In this document: positions 15,383 through 24,770 of the stretch, piece by piece
How positions within the stretch are numbered: the stretch's first letter is position 1
How the letters are laid out: each line of letters begins with the position of its first letter
Assembly (NCBI RefSeq): GCF_003151075.1
Contig: NZ_CP029482.1
Location: 1,054,001 to 1,118,000, forward strand
Direction of reading: 5' to 3'
DNA from: Pseudomonas sp. 31-12
GTDB taxonomy: Bacteria > Pseudomonadota > Gammaproteobacteria > Pseudomonadales > Pseudomonadaceae
Length of the DNA stretch: 64,000 bases
Translations under genes and position numbers: made by a program
The notes under the pieces: generated by a model
The model's input: the letters and a program-made list of their open reading frames with translations, nothing else
Told to the model about the DNA's origin: nothing
The model's database searches: none

Positions 15383-18193
15383 TCAAGCCGGACGCACTTG
15401 CGTCACACGATCCACCAAGTAAACCAAGCCGTGATAGTCGATCCCGCCATGTTGGCTCAGGCCGATTTCGCAGGTGCGGCTGGTGGAAATGCCTTCTGCG
15501 CAGAACTGCACGGCGTCTTTCAGGCTGCGCAGTGAGTGAGCGTTCAGTTCGGGAGTGGTGAAGCCCTTGTCCCCGGCAAACCCGCAACAGTGAATGCCCT
15601 CGGGAATGACCACGTTGTTGCTGCACTTACGCGCCAGATCAATCAGCGCCTGACTCTCGCCAAGGTGCTGGGTGCTGCAAGTGACGTGCACCGCGATCGG
15701 CGCTTCCTGCGGTGTGAAATCCAGGCGATCCATCAAATGCGTACGGATGAATCGCACCGGGTCGTAAAGGTCGAGTCGGACTTCGCCCAAATCCTGAACC
15801 AGCCGTAACGTGCACGGGCTGGTGTCGCAATAGATCGGGTCAAGCCCACCGCGACTGGCGTGCAGCAACGCGCCGATCAGTTCCTGGCGTTTGTGTTCGG
15901 CCTGTTCGGCGTAGCCCTTGGAGGCAAACGGCTGACCGCAGCAGAGGCTGTCCTGATTGTCCGGAAAGACTACCTGGTAACCGGCCTTTTCCAGCAGCCC
16001 ACGGGTTTTGTCGTACAACGACATCTGCTCTTTATCACCCGCCGCCGGGCCCATGACTCGCGAGACACAGGCCGCCAGATAGACCACGCGGGGGCGCTCG
16101 TCCGATACGACCGGGCTGAAGCGAATGGCTTTTTCCGGCTGCGGCATGGCGTTGGTCCATTGCGGGACCTGGCCTTTGGACAACTTGGTCAGCGTTGCCG
16201 ACAGCTTGGCCAGACGCGGCGCGCCCAGCAGCATCCGCGCGCCGTTGGCCACATGCAGGGTGAAGCGCGCGCCTTGCAATGCGGTGGCGAAATTTCCTTC
16301 AAGCCAGTTGGCGGTTTTCGTATGCGTCGCCTTACGGCTGCGGAGCTTTTTCACCAGCTCGCCGGTGTTGATGCCTACAGGGCAACGTTGCGCACATAAC
16401 CCTGTGGCGGCACAGGTGTCGATGCCTTGATATTCGTAAGCAGCTTCAAGCTCGGAGGTGTCGACGCCTGCGCGTTTCTTCGCCTGGATATCCCGCCAGA
16501 TCACGATGCGCTGGCGCGGGCTCAGGGTCAGTCCTTTCGACGGGCACACCGGTTCGCAGAAACCGCACTCGATGCACTTATCCACAATCTCATCGGCGGC
16601 CGGCAGCGGTTTCAGATGCTTGAGGTGGATCTGCGGATCCTCGCTGAGCACCACGTCCGGGTTGAGAATGCCATTTGGGTCCAGCAGGCGTTTGAGCTGC
16701 CACATCAACTGGTAAGCATCGCTGCCCCATTCCAGTTCGACGAAGGGCGCCATGTTGCGGCCGGTGCCGTGCTCGGCCTTCAGCGAACCGCCGAATTCCA
16801 CCGCCACCAACTGCGCCACGTCGTCCATGAACGCTTGGTAGCGTGCGACTTCTTCCGGGTTGTTGAAACCTTGGGTGAAGACGAAGTGCAGATTGCCTTC
16901 CAGCGCGTGTCCGAAAAGGATCGCTTCGTCGTAGTGATGTTTGTCGAACAGCTCGATCAGTCGGTTCACGCCGATGGCCAGTTGTTCCACAGGGAAGGTC
17001 ACGTCTTCGATGATCACCGTGGTGCCGGTTTTGCGCACCGCGCCGACAGCGGGGAAGGTGTCTTTGCGGATCGCCCAAAGCCGTGCGTTTTCTACCGGGT
17101 CCTCGGTGAAGTCGACTTGTTTCTCCACGGGGAACGAGGTCAACGACGCCATGATCTGCGCCAGTTGTTCCTGTAGCAAAGTGGACGATGCGGCGCGGGA
17201 CTCGATCAGCAGCGCGCAGGCATTGTTCGACAGCTGTTGTACGAAAGCCGGCATGCCGGGTTTGTCCTGCACCGAACGCAGGCTGCGACGGTCCAGCAGT
17301 TCGACGGCGGACACCGGCTGGCTTTTCAGCACGGTGACGGCGTTGCAGCAGGTTTCCACATCTGGGAATACGATCAGTGCCGAAGCCTTGTTCGGGTGGT
17401 CGATGACCGTGTCGTAGGTCACCGCGCTGATGAAGCCGAGCGTGCCTTCGGAACCCACCAGCAAGTGGCTCAAGATATCCACAGGCTCGTCGAAATCAAC
17501 CAAGGCATTGAGTGACAGGCCGGTGGTATTTTTCAGACGGTATTTGTGGCGGATTCTTGCGGCCAGTTCGGCATTGGCGCGGGTTTCGCGACCCAAGGTC
17601 GCCAGGCGCTCAAGCAGCGAAGCATGACTCTGGCGAAACGCCGCGACACTCGCCGCATCTTCGGTGTCGAGACGGCTGCCGTCAGCCAGCACCAGGCGAA
17701 TGCCGGCCAGCGTGTGGTAGGTGTTCTGCGCGGTGCCGCAGCACATGCCGCTGGCATTGTTGGCAACGATGCCGCCGATTTTGCAGGCGTTGATCGAGGC
17801 CGGGTCCGGGCCGATCTTGCGCCCAAAAGGCGCCAGCCAAGCGTTGGCCTGCGCGCCGATCACGCCCGGTTGCAGGCGGATTTGCGTGCCTTGGCCGCGG
17901 ATCTCGCGACCGTTCCAGTTATCCCCAAGCACGATCAGCACCGAGTCGCTGATGGCTTGGCCGGACAGGCTGGTGCCGGCAGCGCGGAAGGTCACCGGGA
18001 CCTGATCCCGTTGCGCCAGTTTGAGCAGCGCGACCACTTCGTCTTCGGACTCGACGCGGATCACCAGTTTCGGAATCAGCCGATAAAAACTGGCGTCGGT
18101 GCCGAAGGCCAATGTCGACAGCGGGTCGTCGAAACGTCGCTCTTGAGGGATCAGTTGCTGCGCATCGCGCAGGAAAGCCGCGGGTAGACTCAT
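15383..18193 (-). CDS. FAD/Fe-S D-lactate dehydrogenase (Dld-II type)
   Basis: A large fused oxidoreductase of 936 residues. The N-terminal half is an FAD-binding type 4 domain (AAGTSLSGQAISD, KIGGIVANNASGMCCG) with an FAD-oxidase C-terminal domain. Next come two 4Fe-4S clusters (CIECGFCEPVCP and CAATGLCAQRCP), then two cysteine-rich CCG repeats (CCGQPF and CCGFAG). This is the layout of Dld-II, which oxidises D-lactate at the membrane and passes electrons to quinone. It ends the lldP-lut operon and overlaps lutC by four bases. Confidence 0.9.
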   Translation of the reverse strand: MSLPAAFLRDAQQLIPQERRFDDPLSTLAFGTDASFYRLIPKLVIRVESEDEVVALLKLAQRDQVPVTFRAAGTSLSGQAISDSVLIVLGDNWNGREIRGQGTQIRLQPGVIGAQANAWLAPFGRKIGPDPASINACKIGGIVANNASGMCCGTAQNTYHTLAGIRLVLADGSRLDTEDAASVAAFRQSHASLLERLATLGRETRANAELAARIRHKYRLKNTTGLSLNALVDFDEPVDILSHLLVGSEGTLGFISAVTYDTVIDHPNKASALIVFPDVETCCNAVTVLKSQPVSAVELLDRRSLRSVQDKPGMPAFVQQLSNNACALLIESRAASSTLLQEQLAQIMASLTSFPVEKQVDFTEDPVENARLWAIRKDTFPAVGAVRKTGTTVIIEDVTFPVEQLAIGVNRLIELFDKHHYDEAILFGHALEGNLHFVFTQGFNNPEEVARYQAFMDDVAQLVAVEFGGSLKAEHGTGRNMAPFVELEWGSDAYQLMWQLKRLLDPNGILNPDVVLSEDPQIHLKHLKPLPAADEIVDKCIECGFCEPVCPSKGLTLSPRQRIVIWRDIQAKKRAGVDTSELEAAYEYQGIDTCAATGLCAQRCPVGINTGELVKKLRSRKATHTKTANWLEGNFATALQGARFTLHVANGARMLLGAPRLAKLSATLTKLSKGQVPQWTNAMPQPEKAIRFSPVVSDERPRVVYLAACVSRVMGPAAGDKEQMSLYDKTRGLLEKAGYQVVFPDNQDSLCCGQPFASKGYAEQAEHKRQELIGALLHASRGGLDPIYCDTSPCTLRLVQDLGEVRLDLYDPVRFIRTHLMDRLDFTPQEAPIAVHVTCSTQHLGESQALIDLARKCSNNVVIPEGIHCCGFAGDKGFTTPELNAHSLRSLKDAVQFCAEGISTSRTCEIGLSQHGGIDYHGLVYLVDRVTQVRPA

Positions 18194-18861
18194 TGGTCCT
18201 CCAGAATCAAAACCACCAGGTCTTTCGGGCCGTGCGCGCCGTAGGCCAGGACTTGCTCGATGTCAGCGGTTTTCGACGGACCGGACACCAGCAAGGCGTT
18301 GGTGGGCATGCCTTGGGCCCAGTTGAATTCCTGTTGCACCTGATAGAAGTTGTCGCGGATTTCACTGGCCTTGAGCAGGGCAAAATGCACCGGCGGTACC
18401 AGGCTCATCAGGCGCGGTTCTTCCCGCGTCGGCCAGAGAATCAGGCTACCTGTCGCGGCAATGGCGCCGAGGGTGGTGGTCAGGCTGGCTGGGGTGTCGT
18501 TGAACAGCTCGGCTTTCCATACTTCAACCGGGCGGACGTAGGACTTGAGTGTCGGCAGACCCGGATTGTTCGCCCAGTGTTGAGTGACACGTTGCCCATG
18601 AGGCGTCGTCGGTGCGATCAACAGACTCGGCAATTGGCGGTCCCACAGCAACTGTGCGAGCAGCGCCGGCCAATCTGCGCCGGACGTCAGATGGATTTCG
18701 GTGTGCACCGCTTCCATCAGCTTGCGCAGTTGCGGGATGCGTTGTTCGGCGGTGTAGGTATAAGGCGCAGTCACCAGCTCGACGTCGAATTCATCGGGCA
18801 CGGGCGTGGTGCCTGTCAGACTTTTCCGTAACTTGGCGAGGATGTTTTGCTTGGCGCTCAT
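18190..18861 (-). CDS. lutC: LutC (YkgG/LldG), L-lactate oxidation complex subunit
   Basis: A protein of 223 residues from ATG 18861, which overlaps the lutB stop as TGATG. It has the LUD domain fold with the signatures LGAIAATGSLILWP and GPSKTADIEQVLAYGAHGPK, the latter typical of LutC. With LutA and LutB it forms the cytoplasmic iron-sulfur L-lactate dehydrogenase. The stop is ATGA-coupled to the D-lactate dehydrogenase gene downstream. Confidence 0.93.
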   Translation of the reverse strand: MSAKQNILAKLRKSLTGTTPVPDEFDVELVTAPYTYTAEQRIPQLRKLMEAVHTEIHLTSGADWPALLAQLLWDRQLPSLLIAPTTPHGQRVTQHWANNPGLPTLKSYVRPVEVWKAELFNDTPASLTTTLGAIAATGSLILWPTREEPRLMSLVPPVHFALLKASEIRDNFYQVQQEFNWAQGMPTNALLVSGPSKTADIEQVLAYGAHGPKDLVVLILEDQ

Positions 18862-20315
18862 CAACGATCTCCCTGTTTGGCCAGATGCTCGCGGGCCATG
18901 TCATGCAGTGAGCGGGCAGCGGGTTTCGGTGCGCTGTGGTTTTGCGTCCACGGGCCAACATTACTCGGTGCCAGGGCGCGCAGCCGTGTGGCGAAAAAGC
19001 CGAACAGACGATACAGCGTCGGCGAGCTGTTGAGCCTGGCCCAGGCGTTCCAGATAAAACGTTCCTTGCGCGAATACTTGCTGCCCTGGCCGCGCATGAC
19101 TTGATGCGGACTGTCCGGGGCTTTGACGTTCTCTTCCCGCAGGCGACGCAGCAGGGCCGGGATCGGAATTTTTACCGGGCACACTTCACCGCAAGCACCG
19201 CACAGCGACGACGCGCTCGGATGGTCCGGGACGTTCGCCAGGCCGACCATGTGCGGGGTGATGATTTTTCCGATAGGCCCAGGGTAAACCTCCCCATAGG
19301 CGTGACCGCCGATTCGAGTGTAGACCGGGCAATGATTCATACACGCGCCGCAGCGGATGCAGTTCAGGGTCTGGCGCAATTCACTGTCGGCGAAGGCCTG
19401 ACTGCGACCGTTGTCGAGCAATACCAGGTGCACTTCCTGAGGGCCGTCGAGTTCATGTTCCTTGCGCGGGCCGGAGATCATGTTGACGTAGGTGGTGATC
19501 GGCTGGCCGAGGGCCGAGCGGGTCAACAGTGATAGCAGCGGCACCACGTCGCGCAGGTTTTCCACGACTTTTTCGATGCCGGTGACGGCGATATGAACCG
19601 GCGGCACCGTGGTGGTCATGCGGCCGTTGCCTTCGTTTTCCACCAGCAGCAGGGTGCCGGTTTCGGCCACGGCGAAGTTGACGCCGGAGACGCCGATGTC
19701 CGCTTCGAAGAATTTCTGTCGCAAGACTTTGCGACCGATCTGAATGAGTTGGTCAACGTCCTTGGTGTACTCCACGCCAAGTTTGTCGTGGAACAAGGAC
19801 GCGACCTGACCGGCATTCTTGTGGATCGCCGGCATAATAATGTGTGAAGGCTTCTCGTGGTCGAGCTGGACGATGTACTCGCCCATGTCCGATTCCAGGC
19901 ATTCAATGCCCCGATCAGCGAGGAAGTGATTCATCTCCATCTCTTCGCTGACCATCGATTTGCCCTTGATCACTTGCCGCCCCTCGTGAGCGCGGATGAT
20001 CGAGAGGACGATGCCATTGGCTTCGTCCACCGTTTCCGCCCAGTGCACTGTCACACCGTTGCGGGTCAGGTTCTGTTCAAGCTGCTCGAGCAGGTCGGGC
20101 AGCTTGGATAACGCTCGGGCGCGGACAGCATTGCCCAGCGCGCGCAAATGTTCTCTTTCGTGGGCATCGCTGAAGGACGCTGCCCGTTTGGTCATCAGAG
20201 AATCCATCGCAGTGCGAAAGTTATTTCGCAGTTGCTGGTCACCCAACGCCTTGTGAGCCCGGGTGCGAAAATCTTCTTCCACTGCAACCGTAGGAATAAT
20301 CGCGGAAGCGTTCAT
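18861..20315 (-). CDS. lutB: LutB (YkgF/LldF), iron-sulfur LUD subunit
   Basis: The start at 20315 is chosen because GGAGG stands 8 bases before it and the ATG overlaps the lutA stop; this gives 484 residues, the usual size, against 519 for a longer frame. The N-terminal LUD domain is followed by two 4Fe-4S motifs (CIRCGACMNHCPVY near residue 315 and CGACGEVCPVKIP) and a C-terminal helical tail. It carries electrons in the LutABC L-lactate dehydrogenase. Confidence 0.95.
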   Translation of the reverse strand: MNASAIIPTVAVEEDFRTRAHKALGDQQLRNNFRTAMDSLMTKRAASFSDAHEREHLRALGNAVRARALSKLPDLLEQLEQNLTRNGVTVHWAETVDEANGIVLSIIRAHEGRQVIKGKSMVSEEMEMNHFLADRGIECLESDMGEYIVQLDHEKPSHIIMPAIHKNAGQVASLFHDKLGVEYTKDVDQLIQIGRKVLRQKFFEADIGVSGVNFAVAETGTLLLVENEGNGRMTTTVPPVHIAVTGIEKVVENLRDVVPLLSLLTRSALGQPITTYVNMISGPRKEHELDGPQEVHLVLLDNGRSQAFADSELRQTLNCIRCGACMNHCPVYTRIGGHAYGEVYPGPIGKIITPHMVGLANVPDHPSASSLCGACGEVCPVKIPIPALLRRLREENVKAPDSPHQVMRGQGSKYSRKERFIWNAWARLNSSPTLYRLFGFFATRLRALAPSNVGPWTQNHSAPKPAARSLHDMAREHLAKQGDR

Positions 20316-21136
20316 AGAACACCTCCGGTTCGCCGCCAAAGGAAACTGGCCAGATGTTGGCCGCGCAACGCTTCCTTCTGTTTCTCCAGCGAGCCGTTGA
20401 TGTTCATCAGGCAACCGCAATCGGCACTGAGTACCTTGTGCGCGCCGGACTCCTTCAACGACCGGGTCTTGTCAGCCACCATCGCGCCGGAAATGTCTGG
20501 CATACGGACGCTGAAAGTCCCACCGAAGCCACAGCATTCACTTTCATGGCTGTGGTCGACTCGCTCCACGTTGCTCAATTGCGACAACAACTCGCGACCG
20601 TGCAGGTGGGTGTTCATCTCACGACGCGCCGAACACGAGGTGTGCAAGGCCACTTTCACCGGCTCACCGCTGTCCTTGAGCTGCACCTTGCAGACAAACA
20701 GCAGGAACTCGGCGAGTTCATAGGTCCGGGCCGCCAGTGCCTGAACCTGTTTCAGCGTTTGCGGCTCGTCCTTGAACAAGTCTGCATAGTGTTCGCGCAA
20801 CATCCCGGCACACGATCCCGACGGCACCACCACCGGGTAATCCCCGGCGAACAGCGCCAGTTGCGAGCGCGCCACGGTCCTTGCCTGCTCGGTGTAACCC
20901 GAGGTGTAGGCCGGTTGTCCGCAGCAGCTCTGCCCTTGCGGGTACTCGACACGAATGCCTTCACGTTCCAGCAAGTGGATCGCATCCATCCCGGCTTCGG
21001 GGTAGAACAGATCCACCACGCAGGTCCCGAACAGGTAGACCCGTGACGGTTTCTCGCTGGGGTATTGCCGAGGCTCAGGCAGTGGCGGGGCCACGCGGGT
21101 CGCGTTCGGCACGGCGTTGTAAAAAAGCTCGCTCAT
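20312..21136 (-). CDS. lutA: LutA (YkgE/LldE), CCG-domain subunit
   Basis: A protein of 274 residues with two cysteine-rich CCG domains: CVVDLFYPEAG..SCCGQPAYTSGY in the first half and HTSCSARRE..SECCGFGGTFSVR in the second. Such domains bind non-cubane or 4Fe-4S clusters in heterodisulfide reductase-type enzymes. It is the first lut gene after lldP, 151 bases downstream, and its last codon overlaps lutB (ATGA). The N-terminal 30 residues before the domain are longer than in Bacillus LutA. Confidence 0.94.
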   Translation of the reverse strand: MSELFYNAVPNATRVAPPLPEPRQYPSEKPSRVYLFGTCVVDLFYPEAGMDAIHLLEREGIRVEYPQGQSCCGQPAYTSGYTEQARTVARSQLALFAGDYPVVVPSGSCAGMLREHYADLFKDEPQTLKQVQALAARTYELAEFLLFVCKVQLKDSGEPVKVALHTSCSARREMNTHLHGRELLSQLSNVERVDHSHESECCGFGGTFSVRMPDISGAMVADKTRSLKESGAHKVLSADCGCLMNINGSLEKQKEALRGQHLASFLWRRTGGVL

Positions 21137-21238
21137 CAGGCGTGTCTCCGGGTGGTCCCGGTTATCCGTCCGTTGAGGCTGCTGAATATAAAGAGGGAAG
21201 CTTTCAGCAGCCTTACAGACCGGGTTGTGAATAGCTGA

Positions 21239-21275
21239 CGCCGGAATCGTGGTCCGGCGTCGGTTTTTTCGATGC
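21239..21275 (+). terminator. Hairpin between lldP and lutA
   Basis: GACGCCGGA..TCCGGCGTC forms a nine-base stem followed by GGTTTTTT on the plus strand. Both neighbouring genes run on the minus strand, where the stem is preceded by A's and has no T-run. As a minus-strand RNA it could modulate lutABC relative to lldP or protect an mRNA end. Confidence 0.45.
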
Positions 21276-21287
21276 TGCTTGTAGGTC

Positions 21288-22982
21288 TTAGTGCACCAGC
21301 ATGCCGGTGAGCCAGTAGGCCTGGATGTAGGTGATCAGGCCGACGATCGTTGCAAAGAACAGGCTGTGCTTGAGGGTGAAACGGAACAGATCCGATTCCT
21401 TGCCCACCAGGCCAGTCGCGGCGCAGGCCACGGCGATCGATTGCGGCGAGATCATCTTGCCGGTCACGCCGCCGCTGGTGTTTGCCGCGACCAGCAGCAC
21501 ATCGCTGACGCCGATCTGGTGCGCGGTGGTCGCTTGCAACGAACTGAATAGCGCGTTGGACGACGTGTCGGAACCGGTCAGGAACACGCCCAGCCAGCCG
21601 AGAAACGGCGAGAAGAATGGGAATGCCGCGCCAGTGCCAGCCAATACCAGCGCCATAGTCGAAGACATGCCCGAATAGTTGGTGACGAAGGCGAACGCCA
21701 AGACCATGCCGATGGACAGAATCGGCCAGCGCAGTTCGTAGAGAGTCTCTTTAAAAGTGGTCAGACCAGTTTTGATATTGATCTTCAGCACCAGCATCGA
21801 GATCAGTGCGGAGAAGAAAATCGCCGTGCCGGTTGCGGAAATCGGGTCGAGCTTGAACACCGCTGGAATGGCGGTCGGCGCGGTCACGATCGGCGCGACC
21901 TTGATCACCATCTGATCCAGGTGCGGGATGGCGAAGTTAAACACCCAGCTGTACATCGAACCGCCGGCAGCGAACATTGCCTTGAACGGTTTCAGGGTCC
22001 AGATGGTGACCAGCACGGTGAGAATCAGGAACGGCGACCAGGCTTTGATGATTTCGAACAGGCTGTAAGGCGACGCCACGCTGGTGCGCGGCTGGCCGAA
22101 ACCACCGGCGCTGGCGGTCACCACCGAGGCCGAGACGGCACCGACGATGTGTTGGCCGGCGGCGCGTTTCGGCTGCCAGACTTTCAAGAACAGCGTCAGG
22201 GAAATCAGGCTGGCCAGGGCCGAGGTGATGTCCGGCAACTCAGGACCGATGAAGTTCGACGTGAAGTATTGGGTGATGGCAAAGCTCAAGCCGGCCACCA
22301 GCGCAGCAGGCCAGGTCTCACGAACGCCGCGCAGGCCGTCCATCATGAACACCAGCCAGAACGGCACGAACAGCGACAGCAGCGGCAGTTGACGACCGGT
22401 CATGGCGCCGATCTTGAACGCGTCGATGCCGGTCACTTGCCCGGCCACGATGATCGGAATCCCCAAGGCACCGAAGGCCACTGGCGCGGTGTTGGCGATC
22501 AGGCACAGACCTGCTGCATACAGTGGGTTGAAGCCCAGTCCTACCAGCAATGCGGCGGTAATCGCTACCGGTGCACCGAAACCGGCGGCACCTTCAAGGA
22601 ACGCACCGAAGCAGAAGCCGATCAGCAGCACCTGCAAACGCTGGTCGTCGGTGATTGACAACACCGAGCTGCGGATGACCTCGAACTGACCACTCTTGAC
22701 CGTCAGTTTGTAGAGGAACACGGCCGCGACAATGATCCACGCAATCGGCCACAGACCGTAGGCGAAGCCATACCCGGCGGCGGCGAACGCCATGTCGACT
22801 GGCATCTGGAAGGCGAAGATTGCGACGGCGATGGACAACGCCAGCGTGATACTGCCGGCCACGTGCCCTTTGAGGCGGAACACCGCCAACGCCAGGAAGA
22901 AAAACACGATGGGGATAACGGCGGCGAGCGCGGAGAAGCCAAGGCTGCCGAGCGGGGTATAGAGCTGTTGCCAGGTTTGCAT
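21288..22982 (-). CDS. lldP: L-lactate permease LldP
   Basis: A protein of 564 residues with about twelve to fourteen hydrophobic segments and the lactate permease family features [20 protein letters not shown] and [20 protein letters not shown]. It imports L- and D-lactate (and glycolate) with protons. It heads the minus-strand lactate operon; the region before its ATG (22983-23244) is shared with the divergent lldR and carries a FadR-family operator. Confidence 0.96.
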   Translation of the reverse strand: MQTWQQLYTPLGSLGFSALAAVIPIVFFFLALAVFRLKGHVAGSITLALSIAVAIFAFQMPVDMAFAAAGYGFAYGLWPIAWIIVAAVFLYKLTVKSGQFEVIRSSVLSITDDQRLQVLLIGFCFGAFLEGAAGFGAPVAITAALLVGLGFNPLYAAGLCLIANTAPVAFGALGIPIIVAGQVTGIDAFKIGAMTGRQLPLLSLFVPFWLVFMMDGLRGVRETWPAALVAGLSFAITQYFTSNFIGPELPDITSALASLISLTLFLKVWQPKRAAGQHIVGAVSASVVTASAGGFGQPRTSVASPYSLFEIIKAWSPFLILTVLVTIWTLKPFKAMFAAGGSMYSWVFNFAIPHLDQMVIKVAPIVTAPTAIPAVFKLDPISATGTAIFFSALISMLVLKINIKTGLTTFKETLYELRWPILSIGMVLAFAFVTNYSGMSSTMALVLAGTGAAFPFFSPFLGWLGVFLTGSDTSSNALFSSLQATTAHQIGVSDVLLVAANTSGGVTGKMISPQSIAVACAATGLVGKESDLFRFTLKHSLFFATIVGLITYIQAYWLTGMLVH

Positions 22983-23034
22983 ATGGGGTGGCCCCTAATT
23001 GTTGTTGGTCAGGCACTGGTCAGCGTTCTTGGAT

Positions 23035-23051
23035 AATTGGTAATACCAATT
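23035..23051. promoter_or_regulatory. LldR operator palindrome
   Basis: AATTGGTAATACCAATT is a perfect 17-base palindrome that contains TGGTAATACCA, an exact match to the GntR/FadR-family pattern TNGTNNNACNA. It lies 53 bases before lldP and 194 before lldR, where repression by LldR and relief by lactate would be expected. Confidence 0.85.
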
Positions 23052-23244
23052 TACAATCGCTGTTGGCTAGGGTAAAAGCGTTGTGTGTGGCGTGTCAATT
23101 TGTCGCCCTAGAACTTTTGTCGAATAAGCGCTGTGACGCGTGCTTGATCCGCTTTAACAAATGCCGTCTGGTAGGTGCTGGCACAGCGCCGATAGGCCAG
23201 AATAGAGAGCCCGGCGAGCCGTCGGGACCGTGGAGAATTGAGTT

Positions 23245-24012
23245 ATGGGGTTTGATCAGATTCGTCAGCGCCGTTTGTCTGACGATATTGTCGAGCAGCT
23301 CGAGGGCATGATCCTCGAAGGCACGTTGAAGTCTGGCGAGCGCTTGCCGGCCGAACGCGCGTTGGCCGAGCAGTTCGGCGTGTCACGCCCTTCGTTGCGT
23401 GAAGCGATTCAGAAACTGGCGGCCAAGGGCTTGCTGGTCAGTCGCCAGGGCGGCGGCAATTATGTGGTGGAGTCGCTGGGTTCGACCTTTAGCGATCCGC
23501 TGTTACATCTGCTGGAAAGCAACCCTGAAGCGCAGCGCGATCTGCTGGAGTTTCGCCATACGCTGGAAGCGTCCTGCGCCTATTACGCGGCATTGCGCGC
23601 GACGGATGTCGATCGCGAGCGTCTGACGGCAGCTTTCAATGAATTACAGGACTGCTACACGCGTCACGATGAAGTGAGCCGGGCGGAAGAGGGCGCGGCG
23701 GACGCGAAATTTCACTTGGCGATTGCCGAAGCCAGTCACAACGCCGTGTTGCTGCACACCATTCGTGGGCTGTTCGATCTGCTCAAGCGCAACGTGGTGA
23801 CCAACATTGGCGGCATGTACAAACAGCGTACGGAAACCCGCGACATGCTGATCACGCAGCACCGGGAGTTGTACATGGCAATTATCGAGGGGCGGGCAGA
23901 GCAGGCGCGGGAAGTGTCCAGCCGACACATTCTGTATGTGCAAGAAGTGCTGGAAGAGGTGCGTCAGGAAGTGCAGCGCGTGGCCCGGGCGGAACGGCGC
24001 AAGGGGATGTAG
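23245..24012 (+). CDS. lldR: LldR, lactate-responsive GntR/FadR-family repressor
   Basis: A protein of 255 residues with an N-terminal winged helix (LKSGERLPAERALAEQFGVSRPSLREAIQKLAAKGLL) and a C-terminal all-helical FCD ligand domain with the metal-binding residues D and H of the family. It is divergent from lldP, as regulators of lactate operons often are. It likely represses the lldP-lutABC-dld operon and possibly itself through the palindrome at 23035. An alternative PdhR-like role is less likely given the position. Confidence 0.9.
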   Translation: MGFDQIRQRRLSDDIVEQLEGMILEGTLKSGERLPAERALAEQFGVSRPSLREAIQKLAAKGLLVSRQGGGNYVVESLGSTFSDPLLHLLESNPEAQRDLLEFRHTLEASCAYYAALRATDVDRERLTAAFNELQDCYTRHDEVSRAEEGAADAKFHLAIAEASHNAVLLHTIRGLFDLLKRNVVTNIGGMYKQRTETRDMLITQHRELYMAIIEGRAEQAREVSSRHILYVQEVLEEVRQEVQRVARAERRKGM

Positions 24013-24031
24013 TCAGGTGACCTGATGACCT

Positions 24032-24155
24032 GTGGCGAGGGAGCTTGCTCCCGCTGGGGCCCTAAGTGGCCCTCGCTAGTCGCCGCTGTCATGAAGACTG
24101 CTGGCGACTGCTGGCGACTGCTGCGCAGCCGAACGGGAGCAAGCTCCCTCGCCAC
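24032..24155. repeat. REP inverted pair after lldR
   Basis: GTGGCGAGGGAGCTTGCTCC at 24032 is met by its inverse GGAGCAAGCTCCCTCGCCAC ending at 24155. The loop holds a tandem CTGGCGACTG (24101-24120) with flanking partial copies. It separates lldR and smpB, which converge here. Confidence 0.9.
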
Positions 24156-24169
24156 AATCGGGTGGAAGA

Positions 24170-24652
24170 TTATTCTTCCTTGCCCTTGTTGCGCACCGCA
24201 CGCTGCAACTCGCGACCGGCATCGCGTTCGCGTTCGGTATCACGCTTGTCGTATTCCTTCTTGCCCTTGCCCAGAGCGATCTCGCACTTGACCATGTGCT
24301 TGCTCCAGTACCAGGACAGGCACACGCAGGCATAGCCTTTTTGTTGCACGGCGGCGGCCAGCTTTTCCAGCTCGCGGCGGTTGAGCAGCAATTTGCGGGT
24401 GCGGGTCGGATCGGCGATGACGTGGGTGCTGGCGGTCATCAGCGGCGTAATGTGGCTGCCGAGCAGCCAGGCTTCGCCATCTTTGAGCAGCACATAACTG
24501 TCAACCAGTTGCAGCTTGCTTGCCCGCAGACTTTTTACTTCCCAGCCGGCCAGGACCAGACCAGCCTCGAACTTATGCTCGATGAAGTAATCGTGTCGCG
24601 CCTTTTTATTTTGCGCGATGGTCCCTGTAGGGTGTTTCTTCTGTTTAGCCAT
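24170..24652 (-). CDS. smpB: SmpB, tmRNA-binding protein
   Basis: A protein of 160 residues from ATG 24652; a longer upstream frame is not family-like. Typical SmpB motifs are seen: [42 protein letters not shown] and a basic C-terminal tail [20 protein letters not shown] that enters the mRNA channel. It binds tmRNA, encoded about 10 kb away, and is required for trans-translation. Divergent from the sodium symporter gene. Confidence 0.97.
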   Translation of the reverse strand: MAKQKKHPTGTIAQNKKARHDYFIEHKFEAGLVLAGWEVKSLRASKLQLVDSYVLLKDGEAWLLGSHITPLMTASTHVIADPTRTRKLLLNRRELEKLAAAVQQKGYACVCLSWYWSKHMVKCEIALGKGKKEYDKRDTERERDAGRELQRAVRNKGKEE

Positions 24653-24770
24653 AGGGGCGGCATTATAGGGAGTTGCAAGCAAGTCGGCTACGGTATCGCT
24701 ACGTGCTTGAGCAGGTTGATTGAATCCCGGACAATGCGGCCTCTTTTTTGAACGCTTGGGCGTGATAACG

